Source: Oscillospiraceae bacterium
Lineage (GTDB): Bacteria; Bacillota; Clostridia; Oscillospirales; Oscillospiraceae
Assembly (NCBI GenBank): GCA_902778275.1
Contig: CACYXE010000003.1
Coordinates: forward strand, 1-64,000
Length of the DNA: 64,000 nt
Direction: 5' to 3'
The notes under the pieces are model-generated. The model searched no databases and was not told where the DNA came from. It saw only the letters and a list, made by a program, of their open reading frames with translations. A program made the position numbers and the translations under genes. Below are positions 40,465-49,084 of this stretch, piece after piece. The stretch's first letter is position 1. Every line of letters begins with the position of its first letter.

Positions 40465-41436
40465 CTATTTCAAATCACGCTTGATGTCTTTCGCGATCTT
40501 TCGGATATCGTCCAGGGTCTCTACGCGGACCAGCTGCTGCCGGTAAAGGCTGCTGTGGGCAACCCCGTGGAGATACCAGGGCAGGTGGTGCCGGGCCTCC
40601 AGGCAGGCGAGGCGTTCCCCGCTGCGCGCGGCCAGGGTTTCGATCTGCGCCACCGCCGTGTCGATCCGCTCTGCAAGAGGCGGGGGCGCGGGGATCTCCT
40701 CTCCGGCGACGGCGGCGTTGGCCTGCTGAAACAGCCAGGGGTTGCCGAAGCAGCCTCGGCCGATCATGGCCAGGTCGCAGCCGGTGTAGCGCAGGATGTG
40801 GGCGGCGTCCTCCCCGGTGAAGATATCGCCGTTGGCGGTCACGGGGATGGAGACGCTCCGCTTCACGTCCCGGATGACGTCCCAGTCGGCGCGCCCGGCG
40901 TACATCTGCGCCCGGGTACGGCCGTGTACCGCGATGGCGGCGGCTCCGGCCTGCTCGCAGACCCGGGCAAAGTCCACGGCATTGACGCTGCCGCCGTCCC
41001 AGCCCTTGCGGAATTTGACGGTCACCGGCACAGCTACAGCCTTGACCACCGCTTCGATGATCCGACCGGCCAGCTCCGGGTCCCGCATCAGGGCGGAGCC
41101 GTCCCCGGATTTGACCACCTTGCCCACCGGGCAGCCCATGTTCAGATCCAGGATGTCTGCCCCGGAGATCTCCAGGGCCAGGGGCGCGGCCTCCGCCAGC
41201 ACCTCCGGCTCATGGCCGAAAAGCTGCGCGGCGCAGGGGTGCTCCTCCTCCGGGATATACAGCAGGCCCCTGGTCTTCTCGTCCTTGTAGACCAGCGCCC
41301 GGGCGCTGACCATCTCCGTGGTGCTCAGCGCCGCGCCCAGGCGGCGGCAGACGCCGCGGAAGGCGAAGTCCGTGACGCCGGCCATGGGGGCCAGGGTGAC
41401 CCGGCCGTCCAGGTTGATGTTTCCGATGCTTACCAT
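40465..41436 (-). CDS. tRNA-dihydrouridine synthase
   Basis: The 323-residue flavoenzyme of the DusB type has [20 protein letters not shown] at the start, [14 protein letters not shown] and the catalytic cysteine in [20 protein letters not shown]. The sequences [16 protein letters not shown] and [28 protein letters not shown] for FMN phosphate binding follow. It reduces specific uridines of tRNA to dihydrouridine. The chosen ATG (41434-41436) overlaps the end of the xth gene by 7 bases, so the two are coupled. It is in a run of nucleic-acid genes (trmB, xth, dus). Confidence 0.93.
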   Translation of the reverse strand: MVSIGNINLDGRVTLAPMAGVTDFAFRGVCRRLGAALSTTEMVSARALVYKDEKTRGLLYIPEEEHPCAAQLFGHEPEVLAEAAPLALEISGADILDLNMGCPVGKVVKSGDGSALMRDPELAGRIIEAVVKAVAVPVTVKFRKGWDGGSVNAVDFARVCEQAGAAAIAVHGRTRAQMYAGRADWDVIRDVKRSVSIPVTANGDIFTGEDAAHILRYTGCDLAMIGRGCFGNPWLFQQANAAVAGEEIPAPPPLAERIDTAVAQIETLAARSGERLACLEARHHLPWYLHGVAHSSLYRQQLVRVETLDDIRKIAKDIKRDLK

Positions 41437-42185
41437 GTGAGATCCAGACCCACCGGGCAGTGGTCGGAGCCCATGATCTCCGGCAGGATATAAGCCTCCT
41501 TTACATGCTCGCGCAGCCGGTCGGAGATGACAAAGTAGTCGATGCGCCAGCCCACGTTCCGGGAGCGGGCCGCGGCCCGGTAGCTCCACCAGGAGTAGGC
41601 GTCGGTCCGGTCGGGATAGAGCCAGCGGAAGCTGTCGGTAAAGCCCGCCTCCAAAAGCTCGGTGAACTTGGCCCGCTCCTCATCGGAGAAGCCGGGGTTG
41701 CCCACGTTGGACTTGGGATTTTTCAGGTCGATCTCCTCGTGAGCCACGTTCATATCGCCGCAGACGATGACCGGCTTTTGGGCGTCCAGTCCCTGCAGAT
41801 AGGCGCGGAAGTCGTCCTCCCACTGCATGCGGTAGTCCAGGCGGCGCAGGCCGTCCTGGGCATTGGGGGTATAGACGCAGACCAGGAAAAAGTTTTCGTA
41901 TTCCAGGGTCACCGCCCGGCCCTCGGTGTCATGTTCGGGCAGACCCAGATTGCAGCGGACGGAGAGGGGCGTGTGTTTGGTGAACACGGCGGTGCCGGAG
42001 TAGCCCTTTTTCTCCGCGTAGCTCCAATAGCTCTCGTAGCCGGGGAAGTCCAGTTCGATCTGCCCGGCCTGGAGCTTGGTCTCCTGCAGGCAGAAAAAGT
42101 CCGCGTCCAGGCTCAGGAAGATATCCTCAAAGCCCTTTTTCTGTACGGCCCGCAGACCGTTGACGTTCCAGGAAATAAATCTCAT
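41430..42185 (-). CDS. xth: Exodeoxyribonuclease III
   Basis: The 251-residue protein is of the AP endonuclease/exonuclease III family. It starts [14 protein letters not shown] and has the metal ligand E of [26 protein letters not shown] and the catalytic block [25 protein letters not shown] of WRIDYFVIS and the terminal GSDHCPVGL complete the set. It cuts at abasic sites during base-excision repair. Its ATG overlaps the trmB stop (ATGA), and its own end overlaps the dus start. Confidence 0.96.
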   Translation of the reverse strand: MRFISWNVNGLRAVQKKGFEDIFLSLDADFFCLQETKLQAGQIELDFPGYESYWSYAEKKGYSGTAVFTKHTPLSVRCNLGLPEHDTEGRAVTLEYENFFLVCVYTPNAQDGLRRLDYRMQWEDDFRAYLQGLDAQKPVIVCGDMNVAHEEIDLKNPKSNVGNPGFSDEERAKFTELLEAGFTDSFRWLYPDRTDAYSWWSYRAAARSRNVGWRIDYFVISDRLREHVKEAYILPEIMGSDHCPVGLDLTW

Positions 42186-42931
42186 GCTTCCTCCTTGCCC
42201 GGCTGATGGGCCATGCTCTCCTCATATCCCCGGGCGTCCACCAGGGAGGCGCCCCGCAGGCGGGGGACCGGCCCGGCGGCGGTGCCCAGGGTGGCGGAAG
42301 TTTTCGTGGCCACCAGGCGGTTGATCTTCATGCCCTCGGCGGTGAACTTGGCCTCGTAGTCGGTCATCACACCCACAGGACCGTTGGCGTGCAGGTCGTG
42401 GGTGACTTCCGACAGGGCCCAGCCCTCGGCTTCAAATTGCTGAACGGACCAGTCAAACAGCGGGGTGTTGTCGGTCTTGAAGTGGATCTGCCCGCCCTCG
42501 GCCAGAACGTCCGCGTACAGGCGCAGGAAGGAGGGCGCGGTCAGGCGCAGCTTGGCGTCCCGGCTCTTGGGCCAGGGATCGCAGAAATTGATGTAGATCC
42601 GCTCCGCCTCGCCGGGGGCGAACAGCTCCGGCAGCATCTCCGCGTCCATATCCAGAAAGTGCACGTTGCCGATCCCCCGGGCCTGCACCCGCTCCATGGC
42701 CAGGATCATGGCGTCGGGCACCTTCTCCACCGCCACCAGCAGGGTGCGGTCCAGGGTCTCCGCCGTGTCCGCCGTGAAGCGGCCCTTGCCGCAGCCCAGC
42801 TCCACGTAGAGCCTGTCCATGCCGGGGAATTCCGCCAGCCACCGGCCCCGCAGGGCCTCCGGCTGCGTGACCAGCAGCCCGGCGCAGCGCTCCATACGGG
42901 GCGCCAGATTGGATCGTTTGCGCATTCTCAT
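42182..42931 (-). CDS. trmB: tRNA (guanine-N7-)-methyltransferase
   Basis: The 249-residue protein starts [12 protein letters not shown] with GGAG 12 bases upstream. The SAM-binding site is [16 protein letters not shown] and the family motif [22 protein letters not shown], then [16 protein letters not shown] and MTDYEAKF. It methylates G46 of tRNA. The C-terminus carries an extra tail of about 35 residues beyond the usual end (after NRLVATK), of low complexity. It is the first gene of the trmB-xth-dus run. Confidence 0.95.
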   Translation of the reverse strand: MRMRKRSNLAPRMERCAGLLVTQPEALRGRWLAEFPGMDRLYVELGCGKGRFTADTAETLDRTLLVAVEKVPDAMILAMERVQARGIGNVHFLDMDAEMLPELFAPGEAERIYINFCDPWPKSRDAKLRLTAPSFLRLYADVLAEGGQIHFKTDNTPLFDWSVQQFEAEGWALSEVTHDLHANGPVGVMTDYEAKFTAEGMKINRLVATKTSATLGTAAGPVPRLRGASLVDARGYEESMAHQPGKEEA

Positions 42932-42964
42932 AAACCGTTCACACTCCGCAGTTACTAAAACAAA

Positions 42965-42993
42965 AGCATAACACAATCCGGTCGAAACATCAA
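42965..42993 (-). promoter_or_regulatory. Promoter of the trmB operon
   Basis: On the minus strand TTGATG (42988-42993), a 17 bp spacer and TATGCT (42965-42970). Confidence 0.6.
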
Positions 42994-43040
42994 TGATTTC
43001 CGCGTCGAAAGACCTTGCTAAACATGTTTCGCTTATAAGA

Positions 43041-43074
43041 AAACAGACCGTGACGGTTTCGTCACGGCCTGTTT
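43041..43074 (-). terminator. Terminator of the AbrB-ABC-glycosyltransferase operon
   Basis: Stem AAACAGGCCGTGACG/CGTCACGGTCTGTTT (one G-U) with a short AAAC loop and TTTTCTT after it on the minus strand. Confidence 0.85.
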
Positions 43075-43089
43075 GGCTTTGTACAGGAT

Positions 43090-44292
43090 TCAGCCGCCGC
43101 CGACCTGCTCGATAAAATCCGCGGCGCCCGCCGGCCCGGCGCAGGCGAGGAAGTCCCGCCGCATGTCCTCCGCGGCGGCCCGGACTTCGGTATCAGAGAG
43201 CAGCTCCAGCACCGCAGCGCGCAGCTGCGCGGGGTCTGCGGCCGCCTCCTTTGTCAGCAGGCGGCCCGCGCCCATCTCCTGTACCCGGCGGGCCACGGCC
43301 TGCTGCTCCCCGGTCAGGGGGAAGAGCAGCTCCGGCACGCCCATATACAGGCCCTCAGAGGCGCTGTTCATCCCGCAGTGGGTGATGAACAGATCCGTCC
43401 TGGCCAGCACCGCCATCTGATCTACAGTAGGCTCCACCCGCACATTGTCCGGCAGGGGGTCCAGGCTCCTGGCGTCAAAGGCCTGGCCGCAGGAGATCAG
43501 CACGGCTACCTCCGCGTCCCGCAGGGCGGCGATGCAGCTGCGGTAAAACTCCGGGTGAGAGTTGATGACCGTACCCAGAGAGATGTAGACCAGCGGCCTT
43601 GCGTTCTCCGCGCGGGCGGGTTCCGCAGCCTTGACAGAGGGACCCACAAAGCGGTAATGCTCCGCATCAAAGGTCTCAGCGCAGGGCTGAAAACGCTCCG
43701 AGGTATAGACAATGGTATTGGTGTCGTTCTTGTTCTGTACGATATCCAGGGCGCTCTTGACATGATAGCCCAGGGGCCGCAGCTTGCGCAGGACCCGGTT
43801 CATCCTCGGCAGGCCCAGAATCATGTCCGCCATCTCGGCGGCGCTGTAGTGCATGTATTTGGAAGAAGACTGGTTGAAAGCGAAGGTGGTGGTGGAGCAG
43901 ACCATGGGCAGATGGAATTTCTCCGCCGTCAGCTTGCCCCAGAAGCAGGCCGAATCCGACACGATCAGGTCCGGCCGGAAGCGCTCCACATCCCGCGCCA
44001 GGCTTTCGTCCATACGGCCCACGGTCTCGAAGGACAGCACGGACATCTCCGTAGTCGAGACCCGGCGCAGCCGCTGTTCGCCTTTCTCATCCAGGGGCGG
44101 CAGGAAGCCGTCGCAGGGAACAAACTCCGCTCCGGCCGCCTCGATCTTGTCCCGGAAGGGGGCAAAGGAGTAATAGCGCACCCGATGGCCCCGCTCCGTC
44201 AGGATCCGCACCACCTCGATGGTCGGGTTGGTATGCCCAAAGGCGGGGATGCAGAACCAGAAGATATTCAGTTTTTTCTTGGGCTCAGTCAT
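43090..44292 (-). CDS. Macrolide-type glycosyltransferase (GT1 family)
   Basis: The 400-residue GT-B enzyme starts at ATG 44290-44292 with GGAGG 5 bases upstream. The N-terminal acceptor domain begins NIFWFCIPAFGHTNPTIEVVR; the donor domain has VYISLGTVINSHPEFY and the signature FITHCGMNSASEGLYMGVPELLFP with GEQQ, which binds the UDP-sugar. It resembles the MGT subgroup that inactivates macrolides by adding glucose, and also plant-type UGTs. The acceptor here is not known. It is the last gene of an operon with an ABC transporter and an AbrB-type regulator, which suggests self-protection or export of a small molecule. Confidence 0.88.
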   Translation of the reverse strand: MTEPKKKLNIFWFCIPAFGHTNPTIEVVRILTERGHRVRYYSFAPFRDKIEAAGAEFVPCDGFLPPLDEKGEQRLRRVSTTEMSVLSFETVGRMDESLARDVERFRPDLIVSDSACFWGKLTAEKFHLPMVCSTTTFAFNQSSSKYMHYSAAEMADMILGLPRMNRVLRKLRPLGYHVKSALDIVQNKNDTNTIVYTSERFQPCAETFDAEHYRFVGPSVKAAEPARAENARPLVYISLGTVINSHPEFYRSCIAALRDAEVAVLISCGQAFDARSLDPLPDNVRVEPTVDQMAVLARTDLFITHCGMNSASEGLYMGVPELLFPLTGEQQAVARRVQEMGAGRLLTKEAAADPAQLRAAVLELLSDTEVRAAAEDMRRDFLACAGPAGAADFIEQVGGG

Positions 44293-44307
44293 GGTATCCT
44301 CCAAAGG

Positions 44308-44961
44308 TCACAGATCGATCTGCTCGAAGCGCCGTTCGGACTGTTTTTCCGAAAATAAGGTGACGAGCACATAGACGATAAGCGCCAGCAGAAAGACGGT
44401 CCACTGCAGGCCCATGCGCTCCCCGCCGGGGCTATGCAGAAAACGGAGAGCAGGGAAGTGGTGCAGCGTTTCCGCCAGGCCGATCAGGACGAGACTGGCG
44501 GCGATGAAAGTCACGAAGGGCTTGCCGATGTTATAGGCGGTTTTGAAGAAGCCGCCAAGAAACAACACATTGAACAGCGTGAAGAGCAAAAGCGCAAAGG
44601 CCAGGAAGACTGGGTTTGCGTTCATCAGGGCATTGTTTGCATAGACGACCGAGCCGGACAGTACTGTCATCCGCAGGGCGGTGAGCAGCGCCATCAGCAA
44701 AAAGGCCAACAGCTGGAAAATGCAGACCTGGAGGTATTTGGCTTTTACCGCATCGGCCTTGCGGATGGGGAGCAGCGCGGTGTATAGCACGTCGTTGGAC
44801 TCCCGGGCGGTCTGAAAGGATTGGAACAGGCCCAGGCAGACGAAAAAGCAGCCCATCAAAATGGGGTAGCCGGGCAGCAGCGTCATGAAAGCGGCCAGCA
44901 AAAAGAACCAGCTCAGCGGCGAGGTGGCCAGCTTCAACTCCTTTTTAACCAAGCTTTTCAC
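44308..44961 (-). CDS. ABC-2 type transporter permease
   Basis: The 217-residue membrane protein has about six helices (for example FFLLAAFMTLLPGYPILMG, LLAFLLMALLTALRM, VFLAFALLLFTLFNVLFLGG). The GTG start at 44959-44961 is chosen because AAGGAGG lies 6 bases upstream; an earlier in-frame start would sit inside that site. The gene overlaps the end of the ATPase gene by 17 bases. The segment FQTARESNDVLYTALLPIRKADAVKAKYL is typical of the ABC-2 family in Firmicutes. Substrate is unknown. Confidence 0.82.
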   Translation of the reverse strand: MKSLVKKELKLATSPLSWFFLLAAFMTLLPGYPILMGCFFVCLGLFQSFQTARESNDVLYTALLPIRKADAVKAKYLQVCIFQLLAFLLMALLTALRMTVLSGSVVYANNALMNANPVFLAFALLLFTLFNVLFLGGFFKTAYNIGKPFVTFIAASLVLIGLAETLHHFPALRFLHSPGGERMGLQWTVFLLALIVYVLVTLFSEKQSERRFEQIDL

Positions 44962-45688
44962 GGAAATCCTCCTTCTCATGGTGGAGCATGATCTCTTCCA
45001 GAGTCGCGCCGATCTCCGCCTCCCGGCAGGCGGCGAGATAGGCTTCCATGGAATCGGAGGCCAGGATCTTCCCTTGCCGGATATAGGTGATCCGGTCAGC
45101 GCACTTGTTCAGGTCCGAGGTGATGTGAGTGGAGAAGAGAATGGAAACGCCCCGATCCCGCAGTACAGTGAAGATATCCAGCAGCTCATCCCGGGAGACA
45201 GGATCCAGGCCGCTGGTGGGCTCGTCCAGGATCAAGAGCTCTGCCCCGTGAGACAGCGCCAGGGCCAGATTCAGCTTGACCTTCATGCCCTCGGACAGCT
45301 GCGCCGGGGTTTTGCTCTGGTCCAGGTCAAAGGCTTCCATGGTTTTCCGGAAGGCCACAGTGTCCCAGTTTTCATAGAACGCGCCGGTGACGGAGACTAT
45401 GTCCCGGATCCGTTTCTTCTTATAATAATCCACGGCGCCGCCGGCATAGCCGATGCGTTGCTTGATCTCCTGCTCATGGGCATGGAGCTCCAGGCCGAAG
45501 TAGCGGACCTCGCCGCTGTCGGCATGGACCAGATTCAGAATGGACTTGAGCGTGGTGGTTTTGCCGGCACCGTTTCGACCGATGAAGCCCATGATGCAGC
45601 CGCGGGGAATGGTGAAGCTCACATCCTGCAGCTGAAAGCCCGGGTAGCGCTTGCACAGGTTGCGGACCTCCAGGATCGGCTCAGTCAT
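44945..45688 (-). CDS. ABC transporter ATP-binding protein
   Basis: The 247-residue ATPase starts [18 protein letters not shown]. Walker A is [12 protein letters not shown] (about 40-51), the signature is a weak variant ([17 protein letters not shown]), Walker B is [13 protein letters not shown] and the switch histidine lies in FSTHITSD. It pairs with the permease that starts inside its 3' end. Its own start overlaps the AbrB-type gene by 8 bases, so the operon is tightly coupled. Confidence 0.93.
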   Translation of the reverse strand: MTEPILEVRNLCKRYPGFQLQDVSFTIPRGCIMGFIGRNGAGKTTTLKSILNLVHADSGEVRYFGLELHAHEQEIKQRIGYAGGAVDYYKKKRIRDIVSVTGAFYENWDTVAFRKTMEAFDLDQSKTPAQLSEGMKVKLNLALALSHGAELLILDEPTSGLDPVSRDELLDIFTVLRDRGVSILFSTHITSDLNKCADRITYIRQGKILASDSMEAYLAACREAEIGATLEEIMLHHEKEDFREKLG

Positions 45689-45893
45689 GCTTACCCTCCT
45701 CAAAGACCCGGGCCGTCCATTGGGCGAAGGCGGCCTTCGGCGGGATGGCAAGACCCCGGTCCACATCCCCCAGCAGGATCAGCGTATCTCCTGGACGGAT
45801 GCCAAAGACCTCCCGGGCCTGCTTGGGAATGACGATCTGCCCCTTCTCACCCACGGTGACGGTCCATGCGTATTTTCCTTCCGGTGTTGCCAT
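45681..45893 (-). CDS. AbrB/MazE/SpoVT-type DNA-binding protein
   Basis: The 70-residue protein has the swapped-hairpin AbrB fold in [21 protein letters not shown] then [10 protein letters not shown] (about 12-45), and a short C-terminal tail. Such small regulators often control their own operon; an inverted repeat lies just downstream of the promoter (45911-45926). No toxin partner is present, so it is not a MazE antitoxin in a standard pair. ATG follows AGGAGGGATCCTC. Confidence 0.9.
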   Translation of the reverse strand: MATPEGKYAWTVTVGEKGQIVIPKQAREVFGIRPGDTLILLGDVDRGLAIPPKAAFAQWTARVFEEGKHD

Positions 45894-45910
45894 GAGGATC
45901 CCTCCTAAAA

Positions 45911-45926
45911 GTATGTTTTGTTATAC
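45911..45926 (-). promoter_or_regulatory. Inverted repeat, likely AbrB-type operator
   Basis: GTAT-gttttgtt-ATAC straddles the predicted start of transcription of the AbrB operon. Confidence 0.45.
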
Positions 45927-45928
45927 AA

Positions 45929-45956
45929 ATCATACCACAAAAAAAGAAAAAGTCAA
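45929..45956 (-). promoter_or_regulatory. Promoter of the AbrB-ABC-glycosyltransferase operon
   Basis: On the minus strand TTGACT (45951-45956), a 16 bp spacer and TATGAT (45929-45934) with an extended TGG before the -10. Confidence 0.75.
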
Positions 45957-45978
45957 GCCCGCGACCTGCGCTTTGGGC

Positions 45979-46007
45979 TTGTGCATCGGAGAAAAATCGT
46001 GTATGCT
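45979..46007 (+). promoter_or_regulatory. Promoter for the adenosine deaminase gene
   Basis: TTGTGC (45979-45984), a 17 bp spacer and TATGCT (46002-46007). Confidence 0.55.
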
Positions 46008-46037
46008 CTAAGAATCTGATACATGCGGAGGAACACC

Positions 46038-47036
46038 ATGAAAGAAAAAGAGCGCCTGCTGCAAACCTGCTGCATCGATCTGCATGTGCATATGGACGGC
46101 TCCCTGTCGGTGGAGACCGTGCGGGCTCTGGCAGAGCTGGCGGGGAAGCCGCTGACGGAGACTGACCTGGAGATCCGCAGCAAGCTCTCGGTCAGCAGGG
46201 GCTGCCGGGATCTGTCGGAATATCTGGATAAATTCGTGTATCCGCTGTCCTTTCTGCAAACAGCCGGGCAGCTGTCAGAGTGCGCCTGCCGGGTGAAGGA
46301 GGAGCTGCGGCAGAAGGGACTTCTCTATGCGGAGCTGCGCTTTGCGCCCCAGTCCCACCGGCAGAAGGGCCTGAGTCAGGAACAGGCGGTGCAGGCTGTG
46401 ATCGCCGGGGCCGCCCGGTCGGAGCTGCCCACCGGGCTGATCCTGTGCTGCATGCGCGGACAGGGCAATGAGGAAGAAAACCGGGAGACGGTGCGCCTGG
46501 CCCGCAAGTATTTGGGCAAGGGCGTTTGTGCCCTGGATATCGCCGGGGCGGAAGGGCTGTTCCCCACGGAGGAGTATGAGGATCTGTTCGCCTGTGCAGC
46601 GGAATTGGGCGTGCCCTTTACCATCCATGCCGGGGAGGCCGCCGGGCCGGAGAGTGTGCGCGCGGCGCTGCGCTTCGGCGCAAAGCGGATCGGCCACGGG
46701 GTCCGCTCCGCGGAGGACCCTGCGCTGCTGCGGCAGCTGGCGGACAGCGGCGCGCTGCTGGAGCTGTGCCCTACCAGCAACCTGCACACGGGACTCTTCC
46801 CGGACTACGAGAGCGTCCCCCTGCGCGCTCTGCTGGACGCGGGGGTCAAGGTCAGCATCAACTCTGACAACATGGCGGTGTCCCACACCTGGGTGGGAGA
46901 GGAGCTGCGCCATATGGCGGAGACCTTTTCCCTGACTGACGCGGAGCTGCGCGGCCTGCTGGAAAACGCGGCGCGGGGCATCTTCGCTGACGAGGAGACC
47001 AAGGATCGGCTGCTGCGGCAGATCGAGAACGTGTGA
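46038..47036 (+). CDS. add: Adenosine deaminase
   Basis: The 332-residue TIM-barrel enzyme has the metal motif DLHVHMDGSLS (HxH) near residue 13, IHAGEAAGPESV with the metal histidine and catalytic glutamate region, and KRIGHGVRSA. NSDNMAVSHTW, where most adenosine deaminases have NSDDP, is also present. It converts adenosine to inosine in purine salvage. The ATG at 46038 follows GGAGG at 8 bases. It is a single-gene unit; a hairpin-rich repeat lies after it. Confidence 0.9.
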   Translation: MKEKERLLQTCCIDLHVHMDGSLSVETVRALAELAGKPLTETDLEIRSKLSVSRGCRDLSEYLDKFVYPLSFLQTAGQLSECACRVKEELRQKGLLYAELRFAPQSHRQKGLSQEQAVQAVIAGAARSELPTGLILCCMRGQGNEEENRETVRLARKYLGKGVCALDIAGAEGLFPTEEYEDLFACAAELGVPFTIHAGEAAGPESVRAALRFGAKRIGHGVRSAEDPALLRQLADSGALLELCPTSNLHTGLFPDYESVPLRALLDAGVKVSINSDNMAVSHTWVGEELRHMAETFSLTDAELRGLLENAARGIFADEETKDRLLRQIENV

Positions 47037-47069
47037 TATTGGGGGCGCGTTGCAAAGTGCCCCGATTCC

Positions 47070-47165
47070 GTCATTGCGAAGCCCCGAAAGGGGCTGTGGC
47101 AATCCGTATCCCCTCGGTGAAAGAGACGGATTCCCGCGCCGGTGTGCGCACCGGCTCGGAATGAC
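47070..47165. repeat. Palindromic, MITE/REP-like repeat element
   Basis: The 96 bp element is bounded by near-identical inverted ends (GTCATTGCGA and TCGGAATGAC). Inside are three hairpins in a row: AGCCCC-GAAA-GGGGCT (47080-47094), AATCCGT...ACGGATT (47101-47132) and GCCGGTG-TGCG-CACCGGC (47138-47155). The left end recurs at 56935. It codes for nothing. Together with 47037-47069 and 47166-47248 it fills the gap between add and tcdA, where no gene is seen. Confidence 0.7.
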
Positions 47166-47248
47166 AGAACGGCGAAGGTGTTATGCAGCACATCCTTCAT
47201 GACTTCACTGAAAGCCCTCTTACCCACTTGATGAATAGGGAAAAAGAC

Positions 47249-47276
47249 TTGATTTTTGCGACGCCGGTGGTAGGAT
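47249..47276 (+). promoter_or_regulatory. Promoter of the tcdA-ttcA pair
   Basis: TTGATT (47249-47254), a 16 bp spacer and TAGGAT (47271-47276). Confidence 0.5.
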
Positions 47277-47303
47277 AGAGAAAAACGCAGCAGGAGAACA
47301 CAC

Positions 47304-48077
47304 ATGCTCAATTCCTTTTCGAGAACAGAACTGATCTACGGCGCTGACGCCATGGAGAAGCTGTCCGCCGCCCGGGTGGCCATCTTCGGCATCGGCGGCG
47401 TGGGCGGCTATACCCTGGAGGCACTGGCCCGCTCGGGCGTGGGGCAGCTGGACCTGATCGACGATGACAAGGTCTGCCTGACCAACATCAACCGCCAGAT
47501 CCTGGCCACCCGCAAGACCGTGGGGCAGTACAAGGTGGACGTGGCCGCGGAGCGGGTCCAGAGCATCAATCCCAAGTGCGTGGTCCGGACTTACAAGACC
47601 TTCTATCTGCCGGAGACCCGGGATCAATTCGACTTTGCCCAATATGATTACGTGGTGGACGCCATCGACACCGTCACCGGGAAGCTGGCCCTGATCCAGC
47701 AGGCCCAGGCGGCGGGGACACCCATCATCAGCGCCATGGGCGCAGGCAACAAGGTGGACGCCGCTCAGTTCCGGGTGGCGGACCTGTATGAGACGCAGGG
47801 CTGCCCCCTGGCCCGTGTCATGCGGCGGGAGTGCCGCCGCCGGGGGATCGAGCATTTGAAGGTGGTCTACTCGCCGGAAAAGCCCATCCGGCCCCTGGAG
47901 GATCTGTCCATCAGCTGCCGCAGCAACTGCATCTGCCCGCCGGACACCCAGCGGCACTGCACCGACCGGCGGGATATCCCCGGCTCCAACGCCTTTGTGC
48001 CCGCGGTGGCGGGACTGATCATCGCCGGCGAAGTGGTCAAAGACCTGACCGGCTTTACGGGGGAGGGACGCAGATGA
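47304..48077 (+). CDS. tcdA: tRNA threonylcarbamoyladenosine dehydratase
   Basis: The 257-residue E1/ThiF-like enzyme has GIGGVGGYTLEALARSGVG as nucleotide-binding motif, DDDKVCLTNINRQI, DYVVDAIDTVTGKLAL, and AMGAGNKVDAAQFRVADL. The family C-terminal part has a cysteine pair (SNCICPP). It cyclises t6A to ct6A at position 37 of tRNAs using ATP. ATG follows AGGAG at about 8 bases. It overlaps the next gene by ATGA (48074-48077), linking two tRNA modification enzymes. Confidence 0.93.
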   Translation: MLNSFSRTELIYGADAMEKLSAARVAIFGIGGVGGYTLEALARSGVGQLDLIDDDKVCLTNINRQILATRKTVGQYKVDVAAERVQSINPKCVVRTYKTFYLPETRDQFDFAQYDYVVDAIDTVTGKLALIQQAQAAGTPIISAMGAGNKVDAAQFRVADLYETQGCPLARVMRRECRRRGIEHLKVVYSPEKPIRPLEDLSISCRSNCICPPDTQRHCTDRRDIPGSNAFVPAVAGLIIAGEVVKDLTGFTGEGRR

Positions 48078-48961
48078 GCCGCCAACTGGAGCCCTGGCAG
48101 AAGATCGAGCAGAGCATCAACAAAAAATTCCACAAAACCCTGTGGCGGCCCTTCATCACCGCCGTCAAGCAGTATGAGATGATCCAGGCGGGGGACAAGA
48201 TCGCCGCCTGCATTTCCGGCGGGAAGGACTCGTTCCTGACGGCCAAGCTGCTGCAGATGCTCCAGCGGCACAGCGACGTGCCCTTTGAGCTGGTCTTTCT
48301 GGTGATGGACCCGGGCTATAATGAAGAAAACCGCCGGATGGTGGAGGAGAACGCCAAACTCCTGAACATCCCCATCACGATCTTTGAGACCGACATCTTC
48401 GATATCACCGCCTCGGTGGGCGGCTCGCCCTGTTATCTCTGCGCGCGGATGCGTCGGGGCTACCTGTACAGCAAGGCCAAAGAGCTGGGCTGCAACAAGA
48501 TCGCCCTGGGCCACCACCTCAGCGACGTGATCGAGACCACGCTGATGAGCATGTTCTACGGCTCCCAGCTGCAGGCCATGCTGCCCAAGCTCCACAGCCG
48601 CAATTTCGAGGGCATGACCCTGATCCGCCCGCTCTACTGCGTCCATGAGGACGCGGTGAAGGCCTGGCTGCGGTATAACGACCTGCATTTCATCCAGTGT
48701 GCCTGCCGCTTTACGGAAAACTGCACCCTGGACGACAACGACCCCGGCGGCAGCAAGCGCAAGGAGATGAAGATCCTGGTGCGCAAGCTGCGCCAGACGA
48801 ACCCCAACATCGACCGGAGCATTTTCAACGCCATCCACGCCGTGCACCTGGACACCTTCCCCGGCTACAAGTCCAGAGGCGAGATGCACAGCTTCCTGGA
48901 GCTGTTCGGAGAGGAAGAACAGGAACAAATACCCACAGAAAGAGAGACCGCCGATGGCTAA
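48074..48961 (+). CDS. tRNA 2-thiocytidine biosynthesis protein, TtcA family
   Basis: The 295-residue PP-loop ATPase has CISGGKDSFLTAKLL (SGGKDS) at about residues 43-57, then CYLCARMRRGYLY (the CxxC cluster ligands) and KIALGHHLSDVIETTLM. The third cysteine is in QCACRF. TtcA enzymes add sulfur to cytidine 32 of tRNA through a 4Fe-4S cluster; related clostridial proteins may act on other positions. The start lies within the stop of tcdA. The region after it holds a 19-codon frame in another phase. Confidence 0.88.
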   Translation: MSRQLEPWQKIEQSINKKFHKTLWRPFITAVKQYEMIQAGDKIAACISGGKDSFLTAKLLQMLQRHSDVPFELVFLVMDPGYNEENRRMVEENAKLLNIPITIFETDIFDITASVGGSPCYLCARMRRGYLYSKAKELGCNKIALGHHLSDVIETTLMSMFYGSQLQAMLPKLHSRNFEGMTLIRPLYCVHEDAVKAWLRYNDLHFIQCACRFTENCTLDDNDPGGSKRKEMKILVRKLRQTNPNIDRSIFNAIHAVHLDTFPGYKSRGEMHSFLELFGEEEQEQIPTERETADG

Positions 48962-49013
48962 GAAAGAGAACAAATTTGCCGGCTATGGGATCGCCGACCG
49001 GGGACTTCTGTAA
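48954..49013 (+). other. 19-codon open frame overlapping the ttcA stop, possible gene remnant
   Basis: An ATG overlapping the ttcA-type stop region opens a frame for MAKKENKFAGYGIADRGLL, then TAA. It reads like the start of a coding gene cut short, but there is no ribosome site of its own and no homologue I recognise. It may be chance. Confidence 0.2.
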
Positions 49014-49033
49014 AAAGAGAATAACAACAAGAG

Positions 49034-49057
49034 GGCGCTGCCGTAGCCGGCAGCGCC
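49034..49057. terminator. Hairpin between ttcA and the hydrolase gene
   Basis: A 10 bp stem GGCGCTGCCG/CGGCAGCGCC with a TAGC loop; weak U-runs on both strands. It lies between convergent genes. Confidence 0.55.
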
Positions 49058-49084
49058 TTCGTATCGTTGTTTGCGGTTTTCTGC

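Noticed and set aside
45681..45893. Toxin-antitoxin antitoxin (MazE-like)
   Set aside because: No small toxin gene is adjacent; the gene leads directly into an ABC transporter.
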